Assembly: GCA_949288785.1 (NCBI GenBank)
Contig: CASELQ010000005.1
Location: forward strand, 25,828 to 89,827
DNA: 64,000 bases
Direction of reading: 5' to 3'
From: an uncultured Eubacteriales bacterium
Lineage (GTDB): Bacteria; Bacillota; Clostridia; Christensenellales; Borkfalkiaceae
Numbering within the stretch: position 1 is the first letter of the stretch; every line of letters starts with the position of its first letter. The translations under genes were made by a program, and so were the position numbers. The notes beneath the pieces were generated by a model. It had not been told where the DNA came from. It searched no databases and saw only the letters and a list, made by a program, of their open reading frames with translations. Positions 7,553 through 17,144 of the stretch are shown here, piece after piece.

Positions 7553-10371
7553 ACGAGAACATAGTTATAAAGGGCGCAAGACAGAACAATCTTAAAAATA
7601 TAGACGTAACCGTTCCCAGGGACAAGCTGGTGGTGTTTACCGGGCTTTCCGGGAGCGGTAAATCCACGCTGGCGTTCGAAACCATTTACGCGGAAGGGCA
7701 AAGGCGGTACGTGGAGAGCCTTTCCAGTTACGCGCGTATGTTTTTGGGGCAGATGGAAAAGCCGGACGTGGACCTTATAGAAGGGCTTTCGCCCGCCATA
7801 TCCATAGACCAGAAGACCACCTCTCACAACCCGCGCTCCACCGTGGGCACGGTTACCGAAATATACGACTATATGAGGCTGCTGTTCGCAAGGACGGGGG
7901 TGCCGCACTGCCCCAACTGCGGCAGGGAGATAGCCCGGCAGACGGTGGACACCATATGCGACAAGGTGATGGCTCTGCCCGAGGGCACTAAGATATTCGT
8001 CAACGCGCCCGTGGTGCGTGGCAAGAAGGGCGAATATCAGAAGGAACTTACCGCCTATAAAAAGAGCGGGTATGCCCGCGTGTCCATAGACGGCATAGTG
8101 TACGGGCTGGACGAGGAGATAAAGCTCGATAAGAACGTAAAGCACAACATAAGCGTGGTGATAGACAGGCTGGTAATAAAAAAGGGTATTGAAAAACGGC
8201 TTACCGACAGCCTGGAAACGGCGGTAAAACTTGCGGACGGGCTGGTTTCGGTGGATACGGCGGAGGGCGAAAGCGAGCTGTATTCCACAAAATACGCCTG
8301 CCCGGACTGCGGCATAAGCATAGAGGAGATCGAACCGCGGCTGTTTTCGTTCAACAACCCGTTCGGCGCCTGCCCCGAATGCCACGGGCTGGGCTTTAAC
8401 AACGAGATTGACGAGGCGCTTGTGGTAAAGGATCCCAACCTCTCTTTGCGGCAGGGCGCAATGACCGTTACGGGCTGGAACATAGGGGACGGCAAGATGG
8501 CTATAATGAACTTTCAGGCGCTTGCCGCCCGTTACGGGTTTTCGCTGGATACGCCCGTAAAGGATTTGCCGGAAAATATTTATCATATGCTGCTTTACGG
8601 CAATAACGGCGAAAAGATAAAGATGAGTTACGACACAAAGACGTTCAGCGGCAGTTTTTACTCCTCGTGGGAGGGGATAATAAACAACCTTTCCCGCCGC
8701 TACCGCGAAACTTCGAGCGACTTTGTAAAGAGCGAGATAGAGCGGTACATGGCGGTTACCGAGTGCAAGACCTGCCACGGCAAGCGGCTAAAAAAAGAGG
8801 CGCTTGCCGTTACCGTGGGCGGAAAGAACATTGCGGAACTCACCGATATGTCGGTGGGCGACCTGTATGATTTTATAGACGGGCTTTCGCTGGACGTAAC
8901 GGGCACCATGATAGCCCGCCCGATCGTAAAGGAGATAAAGGCGCGGCTGAATTTTTTAAAGGACGTGGGGCTTTCGTATCTCACCCTTTCGAGGAGCGCG
9001 GTGGGGCTTTCGGGCGGGGAGGCGCAGCGCATAAGGCTTGCCACCCAGATAGGCAGCGGGCTTACGGGCGTGCTGTATATATTGGACGAGCCCAGCATAG
9101 GGCTGCATCAGCGGGATAACGAAAAACTTATCGCCACTCTTAAAAAACTCCGCGATCTCGGCAACACGCTTATAGTGGTGGAGCACGACGAGGACACCAT
9201 CCGCGCGGCGGACTATATAGTGGACATAGGCCCCAAGGCGGGCGTGCACGGGGGAGAAGTGGTGGCGTGCGGCAGCGTGCAGGACTTAGAGAACTCGCCC
9301 CGCTCCATCACGGGCGACTATCTTGCGGGCAGGAGAAAAATAGAGGTTCCCAAAGAGCGGTATTTGCCGGACGGCAGGTGGCTTACCGTGGAGGGCGCGA
9401 GGCAGAACAATTTAAAGAACGTAACGGTAAAGTTTCCGATAGGGCTTATAACGGCGGTAACCGGCGTATCGGGTTCGGGAAAAAGTTCGCTCGTGAACGA
9501 AGTAATTTATCCGGCGCTCGCAAACAAGCTTAACGGCGCGCGGGTAAGAGAAGGAAAGGCAGACGATATAAAGGGCACCGAGTTTTTGGACAAGGTCATT
9601 GCCATAGACCAGTCCCCGATAGGCAAGACGCCGCGCTCCAATCCCGCCACCTACACGGGCGCCTTTTCGCCCATAAGAGATTTATTTGCCGCCACGCCGG
9701 ACGCGCGCGAACGCGGGTATAAATCCGGGCGGTTTTCCTTTAACGTGGCGGGCGGCAGGTGCGAAAACTGCGAGGGGGACGGCATTAAAAAGATAGAGAT
9801 GCATTTCCTGCCCGATATGTACGTCCCGTGCGAAGTGTGCCACGGCATGCGCTATAACCGCGAGACCCTGCAGGTAAAATATAAGGGCAAGAATATTTAC
9901 GAAGTGCTGGAAATGACCGTGGACGAGGCGTGCGAATTTTTCCGCAACGTGCCCTCGGTATTCAACAAGATAAAGACCATGCAGGACGTGGGGCTTGGTT
10001 ATATAAAACTCGGCCAGTCCTCCACCACCCTTTCGGGGGGCGAGGCGCAGAGGGTAAAGCTTGCCACGGAACTCTCCAAGCGCGCTACGGGCAAGACCCT
10101 TTATATTCTGGACGAGCCCACCACGGGGCTGCACTCTTACGACGTGGACAAGCTCCTCTCGGTATTAAAGCGGTTGCAGGCGGCGGGCAACACCGTGATA
10201 GTGATAGAGCATAATTTAGACGTGATAAAGGTGGCGGACTATATAGTGGACCTGGGGCCGGAAGGGGGCAGCGGCGGCGGCACCGTCGTTGCGGAGGGCT
10301 CCCCGGAGCAGGTGGCGCAAAACCCCGCAAGTTTTACGGGCGAATTTTTAAAGCGTATTCTCAAAAACTGA
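7549..10371 (+). CDS. uvrA: excinuclease ABC subunit UvrA
   Basis: 940 residues, the normal size. UvrA is the tandem-ABC damage sensor of nucleotide excision repair. Both ATPase halves are complete: Walker [10 protein letters not shown] near residue 31 and GVSGSGKSS near residue 640, and signatures [14 protein letters not shown] and [14 protein letters not shown]. The zinc modules are intact: CPDCG...CPECHG around residues 250-285 and CENCEGDG...CEVCHGMR around 740-770. It is coupled to uvrB by an ATGA overlap and is followed by a strong terminator, so it ends the SOS operon. Confidence 0.98.
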   Translation: MNENIVIKGARQNNLKNIDVTVPRDKLVVFTGLSGSGKSTLAFETIYAEGQRRYVESLSSYARMFLGQMEKPDVDLIEGLSPAISIDQKTTSHNPRSTVGTVTEIYDYMRLLFARTGVPHCPNCGREIARQTVDTICDKVMALPEGTKIFVNAPVVRGKKGEYQKELTAYKKSGYARVSIDGIVYGLDEEIKLDKNVKHNISVVIDRLVIKKGIEKRLTDSLETAVKLADGLVSVDTAEGESELYSTKYACPDCGISIEEIEPRLFSFNNPFGACPECHGLGFNNEIDEALVVKDPNLSLRQGAMTVTGWNIGDGKMAIMNFQALAARYGFSLDTPVKDLPENIYHMLLYGNNGEKIKMSYDTKTFSGSFYSSWEGIINNLSRRYRETSSDFVKSEIERYMAVTECKTCHGKRLKKEALAVTVGGKNIAELTDMSVGDLYDFIDGLSLDVTGTMIARPIVKEIKARLNFLKDVGLSYLTLSRSAVGLSGGEAQRIRLATQIGSGLTGVLYILDEPSIGLHQRDNEKLIATLKKLRDLGNTLIVVEHDEDTIRAADYIVDIGPKAGVHGGEVVACGSVQDLENSPRSITGDYLAGRRKIEVPKERYLPDGRWLTVEGARQNNLKNVTVKFPIGLITAVTGVSGSGKSSLVNEVIYPALANKLNGARVREGKADDIKGTEFLDKVIAIDQSPIGKTPRSNPATYTGAFSPIRDLFAATPDARERGYKSGRFSFNVAGGRCENCEGDGIKKIEMHFLPDMYVPCEVCHGMRYNRETLQVKYKGKNIYEVLEMTVDEACEFFRNVPSVFNKIKTMQDVGLGYIKLGQSSTTLSGGEAQRVKLATELSKRATGKTLYILDEPTTGLHSYDVDKLLSVLKRLQAAGNTVIVIEHNLDVIKVADYIVDLGPEGGSGGGTVVAEGSPEQVAQNPASFTGEFLKRILKN

Positions 10372-10378
10372 GAAAGGC

Positions 10379-10416
10379 GGGCGGCGCCCCTTACGGCGCC
10401 GCCCGTAATTTTTTTT
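10379..10416 (+). terminator. intrinsic terminator of the uvrBA operon
   Basis: A perfect 10-bp GC stem, GGGCGGCGCC / GGCGCCGCCC, with the 6-nt loop CCTTAC, followed by GTAA and eight Ts. It starts seven bases after the uvrA stop codon. Confidence 0.93.
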
Positions 10417-10564
10417 GCGGCGAAAAAGTTTTCCGCCGCAGCCCCCTCGGAGTAATAAATATCCGCTATGTAAGCGTGCGCCGTAAAATTTACCCGCAAA
10501 ACAAGGATTTTTGCGTTTTGTCGCGTATTTTATATATGGATACGGGGCAAAGGGGGTATATTTT

Positions 10565-11560
10565 ATGAAAGATAAGACGTACGAAATAGAAAAAATGTTT
10601 CTTTCGCCCTATGCCTGCCCGTCCGACAAAACGGCGGGGCGGCTGAGGGAAGAGGCACCCTGCCCCATGCGTACCGACTTTCAGCGGGATCGGGACAGAA
10701 TAATACATTGCAAGGCGTTCCGCAGGCTGAAAAACAAGACGCAGGTATTCTTTTCGCCCGAGGGGGACCATTACAGGACGCGGCTTACGCACACCCTGAA
10801 CGTTTCCCAGGTGGCAAGGGCCATCTCCCGGGCACTTTCGCTTAATGAGGATCTTACCGAGGCGATAGCGCTGGGGCACGACCTGGGGCACACTCCTTTC
10901 GGGCATTCGGGGGAGAGGATACTTTCCCGCCTAAACCCTAAGGGGTTTGAGCACAACGTGCAGTCCGGCAGGGTGGTGGAGTACCTGGAAAACGACGGGC
11001 GGGGGCTTAACCTCACCCGCGAGGTGGTGGACGGGATTATAAACCACAAGATGAACTGTTCCCCCAAAACGCTGGAGGGGCGGGCGGTATCGCTTGCGGA
11101 CAGGATAGCCTATATAAACCACGATATAGACGACGCGATAGAGGGCGGGTTCATAGTATTTTCCGACCTCCCGGAAAACGCCGTTAAGGTGCTGGGGGCG
11201 ACCTCGCGCGAGCGGATAAACAGCATGGTCTATTCCATTTATAAGAGAAGCGACGGCAAGGACATGGTGGAGATGGAGCCCGAGGTGGCGGAAGCGACGG
11301 CGCAGCTGCGCGCCTTTATGTTTGACAGGGTGTATAACGCCCGCGCTTTAAGGGAAGAAGAGGAGCGGGCGGACAGGATGATTTCCGCACTGTACGAGTA
11401 TTACAGAAAGGACCCTTCGCTCCTCCCCGATTTTTATCGGGAAGAGCTTAAAACCGCGGATATCGACACCGTGCTGTGCGATTACATTTCGGGCATGTCG
11501 GACGGGTTTGCCGTAAAGACCTTTACGGAGATATTCGTGCCCAGAAACTGGAAACTGTGA
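10565..11560 (+). CDS. dgt: dGTP triphosphohydrolase-like HD-domain protein
   Basis: 331 residues. It is a metal-dependent HD-superfamily protein of the deoxyguanosinetriphosphate triphosphohydrolase type, which cleaves dNTPs to deoxynucleoside and tripolyphosphate. The metal-binding pattern is visible: TRLTHTLNV (His), GHDLGHTPFGH (His-Asp plus His) and a later SLADRIAYINHDIDDA (Asp). The N-terminal MRTDFQRDRDRIIHCKAFRRLKNKTQVF is diagnostic for the family. The start at 10565 is chosen because AGGGGG lies 8 bases upstream; an earlier in-frame ATG at 10511 has no site. It is the first gene of a dgt-dnaG-rpoD cluster, an arrangement common in Bacillota. Confidence 0.92.
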   Translation: MKDKTYEIEKMFLSPYACPSDKTAGRLREEAPCPMRTDFQRDRDRIIHCKAFRRLKNKTQVFFSPEGDHYRTRLTHTLNVSQVARAISRALSLNEDLTEAIALGHDLGHTPFGHSGERILSRLNPKGFEHNVQSGRVVEYLENDGRGLNLTREVVDGIINHKMNCSPKTLEGRAVSLADRIAYINHDIDDAIEGGFIVFSDLPENAVKVLGATSRERINSMVYSIYKRSDGKDMVEMEPEVAEATAQLRAFMFDRVYNARALREEEERADRMISALYEYYRKDPSLLPDFYREELKTADIDTVLCDYISGMSDGFAVKTFTEIFVPRNWKL

Positions 11561-11576
11561 GTTACCGGAAGTTATA

Positions 11577-13361
11577 ATGAAAGGTTACGGAGAAAAGTTC
11601 CTTTCGGAGCTGAAAAACAAAAACGATATAGCAAGCGTGGTTTCAAAGTACGTGAGGTTAGAGCAGCGCGGCGGCAACCTTTGGGGCAAGTGCCCGTTTC
11701 ATCACGAAAAAACGGCGTCTTTTTGCGTGAACACGGCGGGGCAGTTTTTCTACTGTTTCGGCTGCCACAAGAGCGGGGACGTGATAACGTTCGTGCGGGA
11801 GATGGAATCGCTCGACTTTCAGGACGCGGTAAGGCTGCTTGCCGAGCGGGCGCATATGCCCATGCCGGACGTGCAGTACGACGATTCGCAGCTCAGAGAA
11901 CAGAAAAAACGCAAGGAAAGAATACTGACGCTTTTAAAGGACGCGGCGCGGTTTTACGCCGCCAACCTGCGTTCCGAAGGGGCGGAAAAACACATAGAAT
12001 ATATATTAAAGCGCAAAATAACTTCCGAGTACGTTGCAAAGTTCGGGCTGGGCGCGTCGTTGGATTATTACGGGCTGCCCCGCCATTTAAGCAAGCTCGG
12101 CTACACTCTGCGCGAGATGGTAGATTCGGGCGCCGTGGGCGAAAGGGGCGGAAAACCTTACGACGCGCTGGGCGGCAGGCTCATAATACCCGTGATAGAT
12201 CAGTTTGGTAGCGTAATAGCCTTCTGCGGCAGGATAATAGAGGATAAAAAGGGCGTGGGCAAGTACGTGAACACGCGTGAAACCATGGTGTTTTCCAAGG
12301 GCAAAACCCTCTTTAACCTCAACAACCTCAAAAAGGTAAAGAACGAAAAGGGGCTGGACAGCATTATAGTGGTGGAAGGGCATATGGACGCGGTGTCGCT
12401 GGTGCAGGCGGGGTTTTCAAACGTGGTGGCAAGCATGGGTACGGCGCTCACCAAGGACCAGGCGCGCATATTAAAGCGGTATGCGGACAAAGTGTATATA
12501 AGTTACGACGGCGATTTTGCGGGTCAGAAAGCCGCGGTGCGCGGGCTGGAAATACTTTCGGAGGAGGGGCTCGAAGTAAAAGTGGTATCCCTGCCCGAAG
12601 GTATGGACCCGGACGACGTTATAAAAAAACAGGGGGCGGAAGGCTATAAAAAGTGCCTTGACGAAGCGCTGCCCCTTATAGATTTTAAGCTGGCGGTGCT
12701 GAAAAAGACTTACGACCTTACCACGGCGGACGGAAAGCGCAAGTATGCTTCCGCCGCAGCCGCGGTGATAAGGGAAAGCCCCTCTCCCGCCGAGCAGGAA
12801 GACCTTTTAAAGCAGGTGAGAGACAGCACGGGCTATACTTTCGAGGCGCTTAAACGCGAACTGTACAGCGCCGAAGAAAAGCCTGCCGTTCCTCCACCCA
12901 ATCTTGCCGAAACGGCGGCGGACGCGGGGGACAGGCTTGCAATGGCTTCGCGTTTTGTGCTTTACGCCTGCATTTTTAAAAAGCCTTATGCCGACTGGGA
13001 GGACTTTAACTCGCTTGAATTTCCGCTGCCGGTGCACGCCGCGCTGAGAGATTACGTGGCGGAGGCGCACGGGCGGGGAGAAAAGGTGAATTTTTCCGAC
13101 CTTTTCGAGAGGTTCGGGGAAGAATACGGGGCGGAACTTTCTCTCCTTGCGGCAATGGAGACGGACGAGCGGCTGTTTTACGGCGAAACTTATTATGCGG
13201 ACTGCGTAAAAACGCTCAAACGCGCCGCTATAGAAAAAAAACTGCAGCTCCTGTATTCGAGGTATGACGGAGAGAAAGAATCGGGGCAGCGAAGGGAGAT
13301 AGCCGCCGAGATGCAGAGTCTGCTTGCGGAAAAGCAAAAACTCGAAAGACAGGGGCGTTGA
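11577..13361 (+). CDS. dnaG: DNA primase
   Basis: 594 residues. DnaG makes RNA primers at the replication fork. The N-terminal zinc-binding domain shows CPFHHEK and [11 protein letters not shown] (Cys-His-Cys-Cys). The TOPRIM catalytic core shows [23 protein letters not shown] and the DGD metal site in [14 protein letters not shown]. The C-terminal third is the less conserved DnaB-helicase-binding region. The gene begins 16 bp after the dGTPase-like gene and is followed 22 bp later by rpoD, so the three are probably co-transcribed, as in the classic macromolecular synthesis operon. Confidence 0.97.
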   Translation: MKGYGEKFLSELKNKNDIASVVSKYVRLEQRGGNLWGKCPFHHEKTASFCVNTAGQFFYCFGCHKSGDVITFVREMESLDFQDAVRLLAERAHMPMPDVQYDDSQLREQKKRKERILTLLKDAARFYAANLRSEGAEKHIEYILKRKITSEYVAKFGLGASLDYYGLPRHLSKLGYTLREMVDSGAVGERGGKPYDALGGRLIIPVIDQFGSVIAFCGRIIEDKKGVGKYVNTRETMVFSKGKTLFNLNNLKKVKNEKGLDSIIVVEGHMDAVSLVQAGFSNVVASMGTALTKDQARILKRYADKVYISYDGDFAGQKAAVRGLEILSEEGLEVKVVSLPEGMDPDDVIKKQGAEGYKKCLDEALPLIDFKLAVLKKTYDLTTADGKRKYASAAAAVIRESPSPAEQEDLLKQVRDSTGYTFEALKRELYSAEEKPAVPPPNLAETAADAGDRLAMASRFVLYACIFKKPYADWEDFNSLEFPLPVHAALRDYVAEAHGRGEKVNFSDLFERFGEEYGAELSLLAAMETDERLFYGETYYADCVKTLKRAAIEKKLQLLYSRYDGEKESGQRREIAAEMQSLLAEKQKLERQGR

Positions 13362-13383
13362 CTTACCCTCGGGAGGTATACAT

Positions 13384-14661
13384 ATGGAAGAGAAAAAAGA
13401 CAGCGGGATCAATATGGAAGAGAAAGAAAAGAAAACCCGGCCGGCGGCCGCCGGGAACGCCGTTTCAAACGACTTAGGCAGGACGGGCGGTTCGCAGACA
13501 ATTTCCTGCGGCAAGCCCGAAGAAGAGATAAACGGCGGCGCGCAGACCGTAAATGCGGCGGAAGGAACCGCCGCCGAAAACGGTATGGCGGCGCAGACCG
13601 CGGACGAAAACGTTCTGACGCAGGAGCTTAAAAACCTTGTGTCGGATATTCTGCTTGAATATAAAAAGAGCGGCAGCATCACTACGGGGCAGCTCTTCGA
13701 TAAACTGGACAGGTTTCAGGCAACCCCCAACGAGCTGGAAGAGATATACCGCATATTCGACCGCGAAGGCGTGCAGATCATAAACGAGTACGAAAAGGAC
13801 AAGGATTTTTACGACCAGCTGTTGCAGGAAATCAGCATGGAGGACCCCGTTAAAATGTATCTTAAAGACATAGGCAGGGTGCCCCTTCTGCAACCGGAGG
13901 AGGAGACCGAACTTGCCCGCAAGATGATGGACGGAGACGAGGCGGCAAAACAGCTCCTGTCGGAGGCAAACCTGCGCCTTGTGGTATCCATAGCCAAGCG
14001 GTATATGGGCAGGGGCATGCAGTTTTTAGACCTCATTCAGGAGGGCAATTTAGGGCTGATGAAAGCGGTGGAAAAGTTCGACTATCAGAAAGGCTTTAAG
14101 TTCTCCACTTACGCCACCTGGTGGATAAGGCAGGCAATAACCCGCGCCATAGCCGACCAGGCGCGCACCATAAGGATACCCGTGCATATGGTGGAAACCA
14201 TAAACAAGCTCATAAGGGTATCCAGGCGGCTTTTGCAGGAGTTGGGCAGGGAGCCTACGCCCGAAGAACTTGCCCGCGAGATGGATATTCCCGAAGAGCG
14301 GGTGAGAGAGATTCAGAAGATTGCGCAGGACCCCGTTTCGCTGGAAACGCCCATAGGCGAAGAGGAGGACAGCCACCTTTCGGACTTTATAGAGGACGAG
14401 GGGAGCACCGCCCCCAACGACGCGGTTTCCTACACCATGTTAAAAGAGCAGCTCCTCGGCGTGCTGGACACGCTCACCCCGCGTGAAGAAAAGGTGTTAA
14501 GGTTAAGATACGGGCTGGACGACGGCAGACCCCGCACCTTAGAAGAGGTGGGCAAGGAGTTCAACGTTACGAGGGAGCGCATAAGGCAGATAGAGGCAAA
14601 GGCGTTAAGAAAACTGCGCCACCCCAGCCGCAGAAAGCGCTTGCAGGACTTTATAGACTGA
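13384..14661 (+). CDS. rpoD: RNA polymerase primary sigma factor (SigA)
   Basis: 425 residues. It is the housekeeping sigma factor. After a ~70-residue acidic, low-complexity head come region 1.1 ([27 protein letters not shown]), region 1.2 ([16 protein letters not shown]), region 2 ([19 protein letters not shown], then [15 protein letters not shown]), region 3 and region 4 ([37 protein letters not shown]). The start at 13384 follows GGGAGG with a 7-base gap; an in-frame ATG at 13324 lies inside dnaG. The -10/-35 hexamers across this window agree with its region 2.4 and 4.2 type. Confidence 0.97.
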   Translation: MEEKKDSGINMEEKEKKTRPAAAGNAVSNDLGRTGGSQTISCGKPEEEINGGAQTVNAAEGTAAENGMAAQTADENVLTQELKNLVSDILLEYKKSGSITTGQLFDKLDRFQATPNELEEIYRIFDREGVQIINEYEKDKDFYDQLLQEISMEDPVKMYLKDIGRVPLLQPEEETELARKMMDGDEAAKQLLSEANLRLVVSIAKRYMGRGMQFLDLIQEGNLGLMKAVEKFDYQKGFKFSTYATWWIRQAITRAIADQARTIRIPVHMVETINKLIRVSRRLLQELGREPTPEELAREMDIPEERVREIQKIAQDPVSLETPIGEEEDSHLSDFIEDEGSTAPNDAVSYTMLKEQLLGVLDTLTPREEKVLRLRYGLDDGRPRTLEEVGKEFNVTRERIRQIEAKALRKLRHPSRRKRLQDFID

Positions 14662-14743
14662 CGGTCTGTTTACCGCTCGGGAAGTCTTTCGCCACGCCTT
14701 GCGGGCGGCAAAATGAGAGCGGTAAAATCTGATAAGACGGATA

Positions 14744-15430
14744 ATGACGGAAAGGCTGAACGAGATTTTTAAAAACATACCCGCCTGCCGCACCTTTGCG
14801 GACGTGGGGTGCGACCACGGCTATATTGCGCGCGCCGTGCTGGATGAGGGCAGGGCGGAGCGCGCCGTGATTTCGGACATAAGCGAAAAGTGCCTTGACA
14901 AGGCGTGCGCACTGCTAAGCGATTACATATCCTCGGGCAGGTGTAAGGCGTTCGTGTCAGACGGGTTTCAAAACCTTCCCCCCGCGGACTGCGCGCTTAT
15001 TGCGGGGATGGGCGGCGAAGAGATAATAAAGATAATGAAAGAGGCGCCTTACCTTCCCCGAAAACTTGTGTTGCAGCCCATGAAAAAAAGCGATAAACTC
15101 CGCGTTTACGCAGTGAAAGCGGGGTATAAGATATTAAAGGACTATACCTTTTTTGCGGGCGGAGGGTATTATGACGTTGTCGTTTGCGAGCGCGGAGAGG
15201 ACGTGCTTACGGAAGAAGAGGCGGAGTTCGGGCGGACGAATATAAAAGAGCGCCCCGCCGCGTTCAGGGCGTTTATGCGGCTTACGGCAAAAAAACAGCG
15301 GGAGATAGCGCGCGGGCAGCGGCTTTCGGAGGAGCGGCGGCGGGAATTTATTGCCCGCGCGGAGCGCTTCGAACGCTATGCCGAAGAGCCTGCGGATCAA
15401 TTAAAAGACGGAAGGGAAAACGATGCTTAA
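14744..15430 (+). CDS. trmK: tRNA (adenine(22)-N1)-methyltransferase
   Basis: 228 residues, Rossmann-fold SAM-dependent methyltransferase of the TrmK/YqfN family that methylates N1 of A22 in tRNA. The SAM motif is TFADVGCDHGYIARAVL, followed by AVISDISEKCLDKA and the family-specific IAGMGGEEIIKI. The C-terminal ~70 residues form the Lys/Arg/Glu-rich helical tail expected for tRNA binding. It overlaps the Nif3-family gene by 8 bases; the same pairing is widespread in Bacillota downstream of the primary sigma factor gene. The ribosome-binding site (GACGG) is weak. Confidence 0.92.
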   Translation: MTERLNEIFKNIPACRTFADVGCDHGYIARAVLDEGRAERAVISDISEKCLDKACALLSDYISSGRCKAFVSDGFQNLPPADCALIAGMGGEEIIKIMKEAPYLPRKLVLQPMKKSDKLRVYAVKAGYKILKDYTFFAGGGYYDVVVCERGEDVLTEEEAEFGRTNIKERPAAFRAFMRLTAKKQREIARGQRLSEERRREFIARAERFERYAEEPADQLKDGRENDA

Positions 15431-16205
15431 AATACAGGAATTTATGTGCGCGCTCGAAGAGTTTGCGCCCCTTGCTTTGAGCAGAAAGCGCGTGGAGGCG
15501 GGAGATTACGACAACAGCGGCGTGCTTGTGGACGCGAAAAGGGATGTACAAAGAGTGTTTTTTTCGCTGGATCTTACCGCCGAAACGGCGGCGCGCGCGG
15601 CAAAGTTAAAGTGCGATACGGTGGTAACCCACCATCCGGCGATTTACGGCCCGCTCTCCCGCATCACGGCGGAAGACCCCGTGTTTTTTGCGATAAGGCA
15701 CGGGCTGAACGTAATATCCATGCACCTCAATTTAGACTATGCGCCGGGCGGCACGGACGAAAGTCTTGCGCAGGCGCTCGGTGCGGAAAGTAACGGCTGC
15801 CGCATAACAGAAAACGAGGGCGGCGGTTACGGCAGGGAATTTGCGGCGGGCGGCAGACCTTTCGGGGAGTTTGCGGCGGCGGCGGTAAAGGCGATAAAGT
15901 GCAGGCATTTTTTAAGTTACGGCGGGAAGAACGACCCCGTAAACGTATGCGCAAGTTTTGCGGGCGCGGGCGGCGGAGCCCTCTTAAAAGCGCTTGAAAA
16001 CGGCTGGCTTAAAGCCGATACCGTGGTAACTTCGGACGTGCCGCACCATCTTATAACAAAGTTTATCGAGAGCGGAAAAAAACTGCTCGTTATATCGCAC
16101 TATGCGGCGGAAAATTACGGGTTTGAAAGATTTTTCGAACGGGTCAAAGCAAAGGTTGCGGGCAGTGCGGAAACGATGTATTTTACGGATAAACGCTTTT
16201 TATGA
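15423..16205 (+). CDS. Nif3-like dinuclear metal centre protein (YqfO family)
   Basis: 260 residues, the short form without the PII-like insert found in Bacillus YqfO. Metal-binding signatures are visible: VVTHHPAIYG (two His), SMHLNLDYAPGGTDESLA (His and Asp), and the C-terminal ISHYAAENYGFERFFE (His and Glu). Family members form ring-like hexamers with two metal ions per subunit; the biochemical function is unsettled, and the label GTP cyclohydrolase type 2 in some databases is weakly founded. It overlaps trmK and is followed after 23 bp by a zinc-ribbon gene. Confidence 0.9.
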   Translation: MLKIQEFMCALEEFAPLALSRKRVEAGDYDNSGVLVDAKRDVQRVFFSLDLTAETAARAAKLKCDTVVTHHPAIYGPLSRITAEDPVFFAIRHGLNVISMHLNLDYAPGGTDESLAQALGAESNGCRITENEGGGYGREFAAGGRPFGEFAAAAVKAIKCRHFLSYGGKNDPVNVCASFAGAGGGALLKALENGWLKADTVVTSDVPHHLITKFIESGKKLLVISHYAAENYGFERFFERVKAKVAGSAETMYFTDKRFL

Positions 16206-16228
16206 TTTAGATTTAAAAGGAGGCTATT

Positions 16229-16936
16229 ATGATAGAAGAATTATTGGCGTATCAGGCGGCGGACGCGGGGCTTAAAAAGATAGAGAACGAGCTTTCCGCC
16301 AGCGAAGACAGAAAGAAGGCGGTGGCTGCCAAAAAGTATCTGGACGGGGTGGAGGAAAGCGTAAACAAACTGGACGCGCGCGCGGCGCGGCTTGCCGAAG
16401 AGTTTTCTAAACTCGAGGAGGAACTTGCAAAGTGCAAAGAGCAGGAGAGCGAGTTTATAAAGGCAGGCGAGGGCGTTGAAGACGGGGCGGAGGCGGCGTA
16501 TCTGTTGAAGAAGATAGATGAGACTTCCGCCGAGATAAAACTCCTTATGCAGAAGGCCGAAAAACTTACCGCCGAGATAAACGCCGCGGTAAAAGAATAC
16601 GTGCGCATAAAGAGCGAAACCAAGGCGGCGCAGGCGCAGTATGCGGAGAGCGGGAAAAAATATTCGGGGCTCAAAGCCTCTTTTAAGGAAGAACGCGAAA
16701 GGATAGAAGGCGAACTGAAAGAACTTGCAAAAAAGGTGGATCCCGCGCTCATGGAAAGATATCTTAAAAAGCGGGCGGGGAAAATTTATCCCGTGCTGTT
16801 CGAGGCGCGCGGGCAGTTTTGCGGGGCGTGCAACATGGAACTGCCCATGTCGGAACTGGGAAAACTTAAAAACGGCGAGATAATAGAGTGCGACCAGTGC
16901 GGCAGGCTGCTTTACCAAAAGCCCAAGAGCAAATGA
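16229..16936 (+). CDS. coiled-coil protein with C4 zinc ribbon (DUF164-type)
   Basis: 235 residues. Residues 10 to about 175 are almost entirely Glu/Lys/Ala-rich heptads and should form a long antiparallel coiled coil. The C-terminus is a zinc ribbon: CGACNMELPMSEL and ECDQCGRLLY. The layout matches the conserved family encoded next to Nif3-like genes in many Bacillota and suspected of nucleic-acid or ribosome-associated roles; the function is not established. AAAGGAGG lies before the ATG. Confidence 0.88.
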   Translation: MIEELLAYQAADAGLKKIENELSASEDRKKAVAAKKYLDGVEESVNKLDARAARLAEEFSKLEEELAKCKEQESEFIKAGEGVEDGAEAAYLLKKIDETSAEIKLLMQKAEKLTAEINAAVKEYVRIKSETKAAQAQYAESGKKYSGLKASFKEERERIEGELKELAKKVDPALMERYLKKRAGKIYPVLFEARGQFCGACNMELPMSELGKLKNGEIIECDQCGRLLYQKPKSK

Positions 16937-16977
16937 CGGCGATATAACTGCCCGTACGGGCGAATGTTGACTGTTTT

Positions 16978-17006
16978 GCTGTGCCGCGGCTAAGCCGCGG
17001 CACAGC
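16978..17006 (+). terminator. strong hairpin after the zinc-ribbon gene
   Basis: A perfect 13-bp inverted repeat, GCTGTGCCGCGGC / GCCGCGGCACAGC, with the 3-nt loop TAA. No T run follows at once, although seven Ts appear about 20 bp later after a second small CCGC/GCGG hairpin. It probably terminates or stabilises the upstream transcript. Confidence 0.55.
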
Positions 17007-17088
17007 CGCATTAAGGCGGAAAAGCGTTTTTTTGACAATGTGCGCCCGCCCCTGCGGACAAAAATTTTTAAAATGTTTAATAAATACA

Positions 17089-17117
17089 TTGTAAAGGCGC
17101 GCGGTTTTTGGTATAAT
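17089..17117 (+). promoter_or_regulatory. sigma-A promoter of ftsK
   Basis: TTGTAA (17089-17094), a 17-bp spacer and a perfect TATAAT (17112-17117), 28 bp before the TTG start codon. Confidence 0.75.
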
Positions 17118-17144
17118 CTAATAGACGATTGAAAGAGGTGTCTT

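Noticed and set aside
6877..8778. 633-codon open frame on the minus strand across uvrB/uvrA
   Set aside because: It lies wholly antisense to two unmistakable genes, lacks a domain signature and is explained by GC-rich codon use leaving the opposite frame open.
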